64,000 nucleotides of DNA from Clostridia bacterium. GTDB lineage: Bacteria; Bacillota; Clostridia; Oscillospirales; QAKW01. The notes beneath the pieces are model-generated. The model ran no database searches, had not been told where the DNA came from, and saw only the letters and a list, made by a program, of their open reading frames with translations. The stretch spans positions 1 through 64,000 of the forward strand of contig JAFTZM010000028.1 of NCBI GenBank assembly GCA_017464525.1, in the 5' to 3' direction. This document shows positions 8,250-16,798 of this stretch, in pieces (the stretch's first letter is position 1; every line of letters begins with the position of its first letter). The position numbers were made by a program, and so were the translations under genes.

Positions 8250-9494
8250 TTAGTCATCCAGCGTAGCCTCCTGCCCGGTGAGGGAGAGGGCGCTGGGGCG
8301 GATGGGAGCCGGGCGTTCGCAGCGGGTGGTCATCTCGTAGATCCTGCCGGTAGTGCAGGATTCCTGAATTCCGTGGATCACCTCGATGGCGTGGAGACCG
8401 ATGTCGTAGTGGCAACGGGGCTTACGGCCGTTGAGCAGCGCATAGCACATATCAGCAAGGCCGATGCCCCGGCTGGAGCTGGAATAGCCGTGAAGGATGG
8501 GCAGCTGCACCGTCTGGGTGGGGCAGGCCTCGCCCAGATTCTGGATATCCTCTTCGTTGTCCTGAGGTTTCATGGTTTGAGAGGTAGGGGTCTGCCCGGC
8601 GGCGATCTTTTCCGCCTTAGGGTCGGCACCGGCACGGGTGACGCTGATCAGGCTGCTGAAGCTGTTGGGGTCGCCAAGATTGAGTACGCCCTCGGTGCCG
8701 GTGATCTCAAAGTGACGGGTGTGGTTGGAATCGGAGGAGATGTGGAAGGTGCCCACGGTGCCGTTCTCAAATTCCAGCGCCGCCATCAGGGTGGTGGGGG
8801 TATTCACAATGAAATCCTCTCCGTATTTGGGATGGCGGGGGTTGGTGTACTTACGGACCGGGTTCAGGTTGCCGCCGAAGCCGGTGACCCGCTTCACAGA
8901 ACCCAGCAGATTGATCATCTCATGGAGATAATAGCCGCCCAGATCAAAGGGGAAGCCGCCGCCGTAATGGAGGGGGAAGAAGAAATATTTGGGTGCAAGA
9001 TCAAAATAGGGAGTGGAGGGCTCATAGTGAGCGGTGATCTGGGCGTGCACCGTCACCGGCTTACCAATGATGCCGTCGTCTAAGTATTTGCGGGCGGATT
9101 GCTCCCAGGCTCCCAGGAAGGTATCGGGGGCGGTGGTGAAGGAGACGTGATTCTCCTCGGCCAACCGGGCCAGCTCCTTAGCCTCCTCAAAGGTGGGAGC
9201 CATCATCTTCTCGCAATAGACGTGCTTGCCGTGTTTCAGGGCTTCTGCTGTCACCTCAAAGTGGGATTCGGGGTAGGTGAGGTTGACAACGACCTGAATC
9301 TCAGGGTCGTTATAGATCTCCTCATTGGTCATCTTTTTGATGCCGTAGGTGTCTGCCATGTACTGGGCCCGGGAATCGATGAGATCCGCACAGCCTACCA
9401 CCTCGATGACGTTGAACTTGTACATCATGTTGTCCATGTAGGTACTGCGGCAAATACCGCCGCAGCCGATGACGCCGACTTTTACTTTTTTCAT
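8250..9494 (-). CDS. Gfo/Idh/MocA-family oxidoreductase
   Basis: NAD(P)-dependent sugar or cyclitol dehydrogenase, 414 residues. The N-terminal Rossmann fold has VGVIGCGGICRSTY; the family signature EKMMAPTFEEA is near residue 95 (EK as in EKP). The C-terminal substrate domain has DLGGYYLHEMINLLG, the usual position of the catalytic Asp and His. It is downstream of a beta-helix protein and a permease on the same strand, with the upstream stop 4 nt away and its own AAAAGGAGAA ribosome binding site. The set may import and process a carbohydrate or uronate; the substrate is unknown. Confidence 0.85.
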   Translation of the reverse strand: MKKVKVGVIGCGGICRSTYMDNMMYKFNVIEVVGCADLIDSRAQYMADTYGIKKMTNEEIYNDPEIQVVVNLTYPESHFEVTAEALKHGKHVYCEKMMAPTFEEAKELARLAEENHVSFTTAPDTFLGAWEQSARKYLDDGIIGKPVTVHAQITAHYEPSTPYFDLAPKYFFFPLHYGGGFPFDLGGYYLHEMINLLGSVKRVTGFGGNLNPVRKYTNPRHPKYGEDFIVNTPTTLMAALEFENGTVGTFHISSDSNHTRHFEITGTEGVLNLGDPNSFSSLISVTRAGADPKAEKIAAGQTPTSQTMKPQDNEEDIQNLGEACPTQTVQLPILHGYSSSSRGIGLADMCYALLNGRKPRCHYDIGLHAIEVIHGIQESCTTGRIYEMTTRCERPAPIRPSALSLTGQEATLDD

Positions 9495-9498
9495 TGCT

Positions 9499-11388
9499 TT
9501 ATTCTCCTTTTCCGTTTGCTAAAAAGCCCTTAAGGGGCTTGAAACCGAGCTTGAGGGCGGGGGAGCTCTCTTTCAGGGTGAAATCGAATTCCGCCGCATT
9601 TTCAAAGAGGGGGTCGGCAACGATGCTCCCCGCATCCTTGCCGGCTTGCTGCCATTCCTCCAATGGCTGATCGATCATTTGAACTTCGCCGCCAAGATCC
9701 CAGAATAGGTTTTTGCTGCTTCGGAGGGTGTGGATGCCCTCTTTTGGATGGTAGGCGGGGGCGTTTTGGGTCAGAATGATGTTACATTCTGCCAGCACCG
9801 TCTCATGATCTTCCCGGCGGCTGATTTGGATCCCATGGCCGCCGAAGGCGAAGATATTGTTCCGCACTATATTATTGGAGCCGTAGTGCTGATGGAAGGA
9901 GGCATCCTTGGTGCAGAACACCACATTATTTTCAATGGTGATATAGCTGGAGCCTTCGTCAGTATAGATACCCCAGCCGCCGTAGTTGGCGCTGGTCACA
10001 TGGTGGATCCGGTTTTCGCTGACCACTGTGCCGGGCTGCTTGCCCAAAAGATAGATACCGCCCATATCCGAAAGACGCCCCATGCCGATATGGTGGATGT
10101 GATTGCGGCGGATGATGTTGCCGTAGGTGCTGCTGGGGGCATAGCCCCATACCCAGCCTACCGAGATGCCGGTGTAGTCCATATGATGGATGTGGTTTTC
10201 GGCAATCTCCAGATGGGAGGTGTGGTTGGCCAGGATGCCGCAACCGGCAGCGTACCGCTTGCCGCAATGGGCGATCTCATTGCCACGAATGGTGCAATGG
10301 GCGGTGGCCAGGGCAGGCGCTTCTTCCGAAGCGCCGCCGAAGATCTTGATGCCGCCGGCACCCAAATCTTCGATGAGGTTGTTTTCGATGCGAATACTTT
10401 CGCAGCCGGTTCTGATCTCGATGCCGTGGATCCCCAGATGGTGCAGGATACAGTTTTCAATGGAGCACCGCCCGGCATTCTCAAAGATGATGGCGCCGGG
10501 GGCCCAGCAGACCGATTGGATATCGGAGGCGTAAGGGCGGGGATCCTCCGGTTGCTGGCTCAAGTAATCCCCTTGGGTGCAGAGAAATTCAAGGTCCCGG
10601 ATCCGCACGTCCTCGGCGGCGATCTCCAGCAGACGGGGCAGGGTGGGGGCATAGGCCTCCGTTGCCTCGCCGCAGTAGTAGACCTTGCCGGTCTTGCGCT
10701 CCAGGTACCATTCGTTTTCCGTTCCGAAGGTGGAGGGGACGTTGGTGAGGTAAAAGTTCATTTTTGCCGTGGAGCCTTCCTCGGTATTGATGAGGAAACG
10801 GGAGGCGTATTTCATTACCAGCTTGCCGGTTTCCGGGTCATAGCTTTCGATGGGGGAGTGCTCATCGATCCAATAATGATAATAGTTGATAATGGCATCT
10901 TCCACCCCTTCTACCTCCTTCAGATCGGCGATGATCCATTGGGAAGAGGCGAGAAGATTGTCGGATGTTTTTTTGAAATTCTGCTCGGTATCCAGAGCGG
11001 GGAGTTCTCCTTCTCTGGGGTAGCGGGTGGCATCGGCACGCTTGCCGTTTACCCACAGGTCGGTAAAGACCCGAGCACCAACTTTAGCGGAGCGGCAAGA
11101 AACGCCGTTGAAGATGTCCTCCTGCCAATTTTCGATTTTAAACCCGCCGATGATCCTTTTTCGTCCGCCGCAGGATTCCAGCGTCACCGCCGGCTGATCG
11201 ATGAGCAGAGGCTCCTCCAGATAATAATCCTCGGTGAGTGCCACAGTAAAGGGGCGCTGATCTCCCTCTGCCCGCAGTGCTCGGATGGCATCCATGGTAC
11301 GGTGCAGGGTCTTGAAGGGGGTGTTCATCCCATCGGCATGATCGCTGCCGTGGGCAGGGGAAACATAAAAAACAGAAGATGGATACAT
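9499..11388 (-). CDS. Right-handed parallel beta-helix protein (carbohydrate-active?)
   Basis: 629 residues with no signal peptide. The N-terminus has FYVSPAHGSDHADGMNTPFKTL, typical of the entry cap of pectin-lyase-like beta-helix proteins. From about residue 260 to 560 there are repeated coils with N and H ladders (for example IENCILHHLGIHGIEI, IENNLIEDLGAGGIKI, IRRNHIHHIGMGRLSD). This fold is shared by polysaccharide lyases, some glycosidases (GH110-like) and epimerases, so the exact activity is not settled. It is cotranscribed with a permease upstream and Gfo/Idh downstream. A clear AAGGAGAAA ribosome binding site precedes ATG 11388. Confidence 0.78.
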   Translation of the reverse strand: MYPSSVFYVSPAHGSDHADGMNTPFKTLHRTMDAIRALRAEGDQRPFTVALTEDYYLEEPLLIDQPAVTLESCGGRKRIIGGFKIENWQEDIFNGVSCRSAKVGARVFTDLWVNGKRADATRYPREGELPALDTEQNFKKTSDNLLASSQWIIADLKEVEGVEDAIINYYHYWIDEHSPIESYDPETGKLVMKYASRFLINTEEGSTAKMNFYLTNVPSTFGTENEWYLERKTGKVYYCGEATEAYAPTLPRLLEIAAEDVRIRDLEFLCTQGDYLSQQPEDPRPYASDIQSVCWAPGAIIFENAGRCSIENCILHHLGIHGIEIRTGCESIRIENNLIEDLGAGGIKIFGGASEEAPALATAHCTIRGNEIAHCGKRYAAGCGILANHTSHLEIAENHIHHMDYTGISVGWVWGYAPSSTYGNIIRRNHIHHIGMGRLSDMGGIYLLGKQPGTVVSENRIHHVTSANYGGWGIYTDEGSSYITIENNVVFCTKDASFHQHYGSNNIVRNNIFAFGGHGIQISRREDHETVLAECNIILTQNAPAYHPKEGIHTLRSSKNLFWDLGGEVQMIDQPLEEWQQAGKDAGSIVADPLFENAAEFDFTLKESSPALKLGFKPLKGFLANGKGE

Positions 11389-11401
11389 ATATAATTTCTC
11401 C

Positions 11402-12268
11402 TTATATCAATGTAGCAACCAGGGCAAGGGCCGCCGCAAGGTAGGAATAGACCCCCAGCTTTTCCCGAAAGAGCAGGGAGGCCAGCAGATTGACCAGCAC
11501 ATTCAATGCGCCGGTCAGGGGGGTATAGACCGAAAGCTCCAGCCTACCGATGAGCTGCAGGCTGATCAGGGAGTTCACATTGGAGCAGACCGTATTCCCG
11601 GCAAAGGGAAGAAGGGAGCGTGGGGTGAGCAAGGGCTTCAAGGGAACCGGCACCCGCTTCTGCAGCGCCAGAAACCAAAGGGCGGCGCCTCCGGTCAGCA
11701 TCGCATTGGTGAGAAAGAAAAAGGAATTTTCATTTGCGGTGCCGGGGGTCATGGCGTAAAACTTCAGCAGCAGGTTGTTGGCCAGCCCGGCGCCGATCAT
11801 CCCCAGAAGAACCGGGAGGAAGCCGGGCTTTGGCTTCTTTCCGGTGCGCTTTTCCAGAAAGATCAGCAGCACCGCTCCCAGCATCAGCAGGATCCGCAAC
11901 AGCTTGGGGAAATCGATGTGCTCCTGAAAAAAGAGAAATCCCACCGCTGAATTGATCAGCAGCCCGCCGGCGCTATTCATCACATTCACATTGCAGATCT
12001 CTGCCAGTTGCAGGGCTTTCAGGTTGCAGAAGAGGGCAAGCAGCACTACCGCAGCATAGAGCAGGGAAAAGAGAAGGGTGATAGAATTGATCCCAATGCG
12101 GAAGCCTCCCGAAATCAGAAAAAAGAGGCAGGCAACGATGCCGTTGACGGCGAGAAAAAAGGCAAAACTGCTTCTGCTTTTTCCCACCGTATTGCTGGTT
12201 AATTTGGCGGTGCATTGGCCGCCCATTCCAAAAAGGCCGAGAAAAATGATCAAAAATAACGTTTTCAT
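11402..12268 (-). CDS. EamA-like membrane permease, first gene of a minus-strand operon
   Basis: 288-residue integral membrane protein of the drug/metabolite transporter fold, about ten hydrophobic segments. A conserved-looking FFQEHIDFPKLLRILLMLGAVLLI half-repeat recurs as LLFREKLGVYSYLAAALALVATLI at the C-terminus. It heads the operon permease, beta-helix protein, Gfo/Idh. The promoter's -10 element ends 6 nt upstream of the ATG and there is no Shine-Dalgarno, suggesting a leaderless mRNA. The gene is divergent from the AraC regulator, whose -35 hexamer abuts its own. It probably moves the substrate handled by the downstream enzymes. Confidence 0.78.
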   Translation of the reverse strand: MKTLFLIIFLGLFGMGGQCTAKLTSNTVGKSRSSFAFFLAVNGIVACLFFLISGGFRIGINSITLLFSLLYAAVVLLALFCNLKALQLAEICNVNVMNSAGGLLINSAVGFLFFQEHIDFPKLLRILLMLGAVLLIFLEKRTGKKPKPGFLPVLLGMIGAGLANNLLLKFYAMTPGTANENSFFFLTNAMLTGGAALWFLALQKRVPVPLKPLLTPRSLLPFAGNTVCSNVNSLISLQLIGRLELSVYTPLTGALNVLVNLLASLLFREKLGVYSYLAAALALVATLI

Positions 12269-12274
12269 GGCTTA

Positions 12275-12303
12275 AATATAGCAATTTTTTCTTGATTTTT
12301 CAA
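12275..12303 (-). promoter_or_regulatory. Promoter of the permease operon (leaderless type)
   Basis: Minus strand: TTGAAA (12303-12298), 17-nt spacer, TATATT (12280-12275), 6 nt, ATG at 12268. The -35 element directly touches the -35 of the divergent AraC promoter. Confidence 0.65.
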
Positions 12304-12320
12304 GCCAAAAACAATATAAT
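12292..12320 (+). promoter_or_regulatory. Promoter of the AraC regulator operon
   Basis: TTGATT at 12292-12297, 17-nt spacer, perfect TATAAT at 12315-12320. One regulator bound at the shared -35 region could control both directions. Confidence 0.75.
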
Positions 12321-12350
12321 ATATAGACAAAATTTAGCATAGGGGATCGT

Positions 12351-13130
12351 ATGAATTTATTGAAGCAAAATGGCTTGAAATATCTTTTTTCCTCCAAGCG
12401 CCATCGGGATGTGACCTGCCCCTGGCATTTTAATGCTTTTATGGAGATCATTCTGACCGATGAGGGGGTAGTCTTGGCCGATATTGGAGGCGAGGAATAC
12501 CGGGTTCCTGCGGGGTGGGGGCTCTTTATCCCGCCTTTTGTACCTCACCATTTTTCCTCTCCGGAGCATAACCGCTGCCATGTGCTGATGTTTTCCGGCA
12601 GTCTTGTCTCCTATTTTGAGGAGTTTCTTAAGAAAAATGAAGCAAAAACATCGCTGTTTATTCCGTCGAAGGAGAGCCTTTTATTGGTGGCGTCTATTTT
12701 ACCGGGGGAGTCCAATGATGTGGATTATATCCATGGGCAAGCGGTGCTGGTGCCGCTCTGCAGTGAGATCTATGATCAATGCGGGTTTCAGCCCCGGGCG
12801 GAAACGACACCGGATTCGCTGGAGGCGGCAATGGCCTATATCAATGAGCATTTTACCGAGCGTATCACCTTGGAAAGCGTGGCCCGGGCGGTGGGGATCC
12901 ACCCGGTGACCCTCAGCCGGAATCTTACCGAGCAGGGCAGGACGAATTTTAGTTCTTATCTCAATTATCTGCGCTGCTCCTATGCGGCGGCACTGATCAA
13001 GAGCAGTAACAGTACGGTCAGCGAGATCGCGTATGCGGTGGGCTTCGGCAGTATCCGTAATTTTAACCGTGCCTTTTTGAAGATCTATCAGTTGACGCCT
13101 ACACAATTTCGTGAAACGGCTACTATTTAA
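12351..13130 (+). CDS. AraC-family transcriptional regulator
   Basis: 259 residues. The N-terminal half is a cupin-type sensor domain (WHFNAFMEIILTDEG, FIPPFVPHHF) expected to bind a sugar or glycoside. Residues from about 160 are the double helix-turn-helix AraC domain (ITLESVARAVGIHPVTLSRNL and VSEIAYAVGFGSIRNFNRAFLK). AGGGG at 12341-12345 is the ribosome binding site. It is divergent from the permease/beta-helix/Gfo operon and lies 15 bp upstream of the SGNH-M20 gene on its own strand, so it is the likely regulator of both. Confidence 0.9.
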   Translation: MNLLKQNGLKYLFSSKRHRDVTCPWHFNAFMEIILTDEGVVLADIGGEEYRVPAGWGLFIPPFVPHHFSSPEHNRCHVLMFSGSLVSYFEEFLKKNEAKTSLFIPSKESLLLVASILPGESNDVDYIHGQAVLVPLCSEIYDQCGFQPRAETTPDSLEAAMAYINEHFTERITLESVARAVGIHPVTLSRNLTEQGRTNFSSYLNYLRCSYAAALIKSSNSTVSEIAYAVGFGSIRNFNRAFLKIYQLTPTQFRETATI

Positions 13131-13145
13131 TTTGGGAGGAAAAAG

Positions 13146-14891
13146 ATGAAAAAGGTTTTATTTATCGGAAACAGTTACACTTATTATCATGAGATGCCTA
13201 CGGCGCTGTTTCAGCCCTTTGCCCAAGCGGCAGGCTTTGATATTGAAGTGGCGGCGGTCATCAAGGGCGGCTATACGCTGGAGCAGTTGGCCGATCCTGC
13301 CGATGAGCACGGCGCAAGGGTGGAGGCTGCTTTGAGCGGAGAGCCCTTTGATTATGTGGTTCTGCAGGAGCAGAGCCTGCGCCCCGCTGCGGATGCGCCC
13401 TTGTTTTTTGAGGCGGTGCGCAAGCTGGCGGCAAGGGTACGAAAAACGGGGGCCAAGCCCATCCTTTATGCTACTTGGGGGCGCAAGACCGGCAACCAAA
13501 AGTTAGAGGAGTACAGCTGGACCAATGAGACGATGACCCAGAAGCTTACAGCGGCCTACCGGCAGATCGGAAACGAGCTGGATATCCCGGTGGCCTATGC
13601 GGGGCAGGCTTTTTACGATATTTACACCCGGCAGAATATAGAGCTTTATGATCTCGACGGTTCCCATCCTTCCTATGCGGGGAGTTACCTGGCGGCGGCT
13701 ACACTTTGCACTGTGATCTTCGGGATAGATCCCACCGAGGTTCCTTTTACCGGAGCTTTGGCGGAAGAAGAGGCAAAGCTTCTTTGCACGGCCGCAAAAA
13801 AGGCGGTGCAAGGTGAACTGTTTGATCTGCTTTGCACGCTGGCGCAGATCCCTGCCCCCTCTAATCAGGAGGAAAAGCGGGCAGAGTTCTGCAAGGATTG
13901 GCTGGAAGCCCAAGGGGCCGAGGGAGTTTACATCGATGAGGCGCTGAATGTTATCTATCCGCTGGGGGATGTGAGCGGGGAGGTGACGGTCTACATGGCC
14001 CACAGCGATGTGGTTTTCCCCGATACCCAGCCTCTGCCTTTAAGGGTGGAGGACGGAAGGATCTTCTGCCCCGGAGTGGGGGACGATACCGCCAATGCTG
14101 TGGCACTTCTTGCTGCCGCCAAGGAAGTCGCTCAAAAGAAGCTGAAGCCCCGGGAGGGCGGCGTTCTGCTTGTCATCAATTCCGGAGAAGAGGGCTTGGG
14201 CAATCTGAAGGGTTCCCGGAGGATCATGGAGGATTTTCGGGTGCGGGAGCTGGTGACCTTTGATGGCTATGCCCAGAGCATCACCTGCCGGGCGGTGGGC
14301 TCCAAGCGGTATCAGGTGGAGGTCGAAACAGAAGGCGGCCACTCCTATGGGGCCTTCGGCAACCGCAACGCCATTGCCTATCTTGCGGCATTGATCAACG
14401 ATCTTTATCAGATCAAGGTGCCGCCTATGGGGAAGACCACCTTTAATGTGGGAACCATCGGCGGAGGGACCTCGGTGAATACCATTGCCCAGCACGCTGA
14501 GATGCTTTATGAATTCCGTTCCGATGAGCGGGAGGCGCTGGAGATCATGGAGCGGCATTTCCTTGCGGCCATTGATTTTTACCGCACCAAGGGAATCGAA
14601 GTGAAGGTGACGCTGGTGGGGGATCGCCCTTGCTCCGGGGCGGTAGATGAGGCGCAGCATGAAGCACTCAAAGCCCGGGCGGCAGAGGCGGTAAAGAAGC
14701 ATTACGGCTTTGATGTTGCCTTCCGATCCGGCTCCACCGATTGTAATATTCCTCTTTCCATGGGGGTGCCAGCGATTTGTGTGGGCTGCGTGACCGGCGG
14801 AAAGGCCCACACCCGGGAGGAATATGTGGAGATCGCCAGCCTGCAGCCGGGCATCGAGACGGCAAAGGAGTTAATTTTATCTCATTTTTAA
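13146..14891 (+). CDS. SGNH/GDSL-like hydrolase fused to an M20 metallopeptidase
   Basis: 581 residues with two apparent catalytic domains. Residues 1 to about 215 are an SGNH-type esterase fold (DUF4886-like): the block I serine is in FIGNSYTYYHEMP (S10) and the block V pair in DGSHPSYAG near residue 177. Residues about 218-581 are an M20 peptidase: metal sites in MAHSDVVFPD, CPGVGDDTANA, NSGEEGLGN and GGKAHTREEYVE, and a dimerisation domain around ETEGGHSYGAFGNRNA. There is no signal peptide. It follows the AraC gene by 15 bp with a GGGAGGA ribosome binding site. A role removing an acyl group and then an amide or peptide bond from one substrate is inference. Confidence 0.82.
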   Translation: MKKVLFIGNSYTYYHEMPTALFQPFAQAAGFDIEVAAVIKGGYTLEQLADPADEHGARVEAALSGEPFDYVVLQEQSLRPAADAPLFFEAVRKLAARVRKTGAKPILYATWGRKTGNQKLEEYSWTNETMTQKLTAAYRQIGNELDIPVAYAGQAFYDIYTRQNIELYDLDGSHPSYAGSYLAAATLCTVIFGIDPTEVPFTGALAEEEAKLLCTAAKKAVQGELFDLLCTLAQIPAPSNQEEKRAEFCKDWLEAQGAEGVYIDEALNVIYPLGDVSGEVTVYMAHSDVVFPDTQPLPLRVEDGRIFCPGVGDDTANAVALLAAAKEVAQKKLKPREGGVLLVINSGEEGLGNLKGSRRIMEDFRVRELVTFDGYAQSITCRAVGSKRYQVEVETEGGHSYGAFGNRNAIAYLAALINDLYQIKVPPMGKTTFNVGTIGGGTSVNTIAQHAEMLYEFRSDEREALEIMERHFLAAIDFYRTKGIEVKVTLVGDRPCSGAVDEAQHEALKARAAEAVKKHYGFDVAFRSGSTDCNIPLSMGVPAICVGCVTGGKAHTREEYVEIASLQPGIETAKELILSHF

Positions 14892-14907
14892 TGAAAACTT
14901 CAAATTT

Positions 14908-14936
14908 TTCACACATCTGCGTGTTATTCTAATAAT
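14908..14936 (+). promoter_or_regulatory. Promoter of the Cthe_2159-like lipoprotein gene
   Basis: TTCACA at 14908-14913, 17-nt spacer and AATAAT at 14931-14936, followed by AAAGGAGG ahead of ATG 14952. Confidence 0.55.
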
Positions 14937-14951
14937 AAAGGAGGCAGGCAG

Positions 14952-16769
14952 ATGAAACGATTATTTGCGATTTTATGTATTGCTGCTCTGCTACTGGCCG
15001 GTTGCAGCCGGCCCGGAGAGAGCGAAGAAGCCGAAGCGAAGCAGGTGCAGGAGCAGGCGGGCGCTGCGGAGGAAAATACAGAAACAGAGACCGGGACGGT
15101 CACCCAAGCACCGGCGGTGGCGGATATGTTTACCGACCGGGATACCCGTACTGAGGCGGAATCGGAGCCCCTCACCATTCAGCTGAAGGGCAGCTCGGTC
15201 ACAGCCCCCGACGGGGTGGAGGTGAGCGGTACCACTGTGACCATCAAAAAGGAAGCCACCTACCGCATCACCGGTTCCCTGACCGACGGCATGATCATTG
15301 TGGATTGCCCGGACACGGCGAAGCTGCAATTGATCCTGGATGGGGCAGAGATCACCAGCAAGACCTCGGCACCGCTCTATATTTTGGAGGCAGATAAGGT
15401 ATTTGTGACCTTGGCGGAGGGATCTCAGAATTCCCTGGACAACGGCGGCAGCTTTACCGCCATCGATGATAACAACATTGACGGGGCGGTGTTCTCCAAG
15501 CAGGATCTTACCTTCAACGGCTCCGGCAGCCTGACGGTGAATTCGCCGGCGGGGCATGGAATCGTCTGCAAGGATGATCTGGTGTTTACCGGCGGCAGCT
15601 ATAGCATTAACTCTGCTTCCCATGGGCTGGATGCCAACGACAGTATCCGTATCGCCGGAACCACCCTGACGGTGGATGCGGGGAAGGATGGGCTTCATGC
15701 CGAGAATTCCGACGATACTGCTCGGGGCTTTATTTATCTGGAAAGCGGCAGTTATCAGATCGATGCAGAGGGGGACGGCATCAGCGCCGGCGCTTCTCTG
15801 CAGGTACAGGGCGGTAGTTATACCATCACAACGGGGGGCGGCAGTGCCAATGCTGCCAAGCAGACCTCCGATAACTGGGGCGGCTTTATGGGTAAGCCCA
15901 TGTCTGCAACAGTAACAACGGAGGAGAGCAGCACCAGCATTAAGGGGCTGAAATCCACCGGGGATATGACCATTGCGGGCGGTGCCTTTACCATTGATTC
16001 CGCCGACGATGGGGTTCATTCCAATGCCAATGTTACTGTCAGCGGCGGCAGCTTTACCGTTGCTACCGGGGATGATGGCTTCCATGCGGATGAGACCCTG
16101 ACCGTTTCGGCGGGGACAATCAACATTACCGAAAGCTATGAAGGTCTTGAAGGGCTGCACGTGGCGGTCTCCGGCGGGGATATCAAGCTGGTGGCCTCCG
16201 ACGATGGCATCAACGCCGCAGGCGGCACCGATTCCAGCGGCTTCGGCGGTCAGCGGGGAAATGAACAGTTCGGCGGTGGAATGCGCGGGCCCGGCGGTAT
16301 GGGCGGCGGTGGCATGGGCGGAGGCGGAATGTCCTCTTCCTCCAACGGCAGCATTACCGTCTCCGGCGGGGAGCTTTATATCCAGGCCTCCGGCGACGGC
16401 ATCGATGCCAACGGTTCTCTGACCTTTTCCGGCGGTTACACGGTAGTCTGCGGCCCCACCCAAGGGGATACGGCCACGCTGGATTATGATACCACCGCAG
16501 CCATTACCGGCGGTACCTTTATCGGCACCGGTGCATCCGGCATGGCCCAGACCTTCAGCAGTTCTGAGCAAGGCTTGATCTCTATTAATGCGGGCAATAA
16601 TGCGGCGGGTACCAAGATCACCCTCACCGATCAGAACGGGAAGGTGATTCTGGAGCATAGTCCGGCGCTGAGCTTCTCGGTGGTGATCCTCAGCAGCCCC
16701 GAGATGGTTCCCGGGCAGACCTATACCGTGACGGTGGGCAGTCAATCGGCTGATTTTACCGCATCATAA
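14952..16769 (+). CDS. Cthe_2159-like beta-helix lipoprotein, probable polysaccharide-binding
   Basis: 605-residue lipoprotein: the signal peptide MKRLFAILCIAALLLAGC ends in a lipobox (LLAGC), so it is anchored to the outer face of the membrane. After an acidic linker (to about residue 60) come repeated beta-helix coils with motifs such as DGLHAENSDD, GDGISAGASLQVQGGSY, DDGVHSNANVTVSGGSF and GDDGFHADETLTVSAG. This matches the Cthe_2159 (DUF4353) family, known to bind cellulose-like and pectin-like polymers with calcium. A Gly/Met-rich insert (GGMRGPGGMGGGG) lies near residue 440-460. The gene is monocistronic with its own promoter and terminator. Confidence 0.85.
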   Translation: MKRLFAILCIAALLLAGCSRPGESEEAEAKQVQEQAGAAEENTETETGTVTQAPAVADMFTDRDTRTEAESEPLTIQLKGSSVTAPDGVEVSGTTVTIKKEATYRITGSLTDGMIIVDCPDTAKLQLILDGAEITSKTSAPLYILEADKVFVTLAEGSQNSLDNGGSFTAIDDNNIDGAVFSKQDLTFNGSGSLTVNSPAGHGIVCKDDLVFTGGSYSINSASHGLDANDSIRIAGTTLTVDAGKDGLHAENSDDTARGFIYLESGSYQIDAEGDGISAGASLQVQGGSYTITTGGGSANAAKQTSDNWGGFMGKPMSATVTTEESSTSIKGLKSTGDMTIAGGAFTIDSADDGVHSNANVTVSGGSFTVATGDDGFHADETLTVSAGTINITESYEGLEGLHVAVSGGDIKLVASDDGINAAGGTDSSGFGGQRGNEQFGGGMRGPGGMGGGGMGGGGMSSSSNGSITVSGGELYIQASGDGIDANGSLTFSGGYTVVCGPTQGDTATLDYDTTAAITGGTFIGTGASGMAQTFSSSEQGLISINAGNNAAGTKITLTDQNGKVILEHSPALSFSVVILSSPEMVPGQTYTVTVGSQSADFTAS

Positions 16770-16771
16770 AG

Positions 16772-16798
16772 AAAAGCACCCGCTTGGGTGCTTTTTTT
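16772..16798. terminator. Bidirectional terminator
   Basis: Stem AAAAGCACCC (16772-16781) with GGGTGCTTTT (16786-16795), GCTT loop and a T run. The A run on the left lets it serve the convergent PHP gene too. Confidence 0.85.

Noticed and set aside
9730-11394. Long plus-strand frame over the beta-helix gene
   Set aside because: Sense minus-strand product has clear beta-helix repeats and a ribosome binding site; the plus frame has neither.
14991-16745. Long antisense frame over the lipoprotein gene
   Set aside because: Arises from the repetitive Gly/Asp codons of the sense gene; no recognisable protein.
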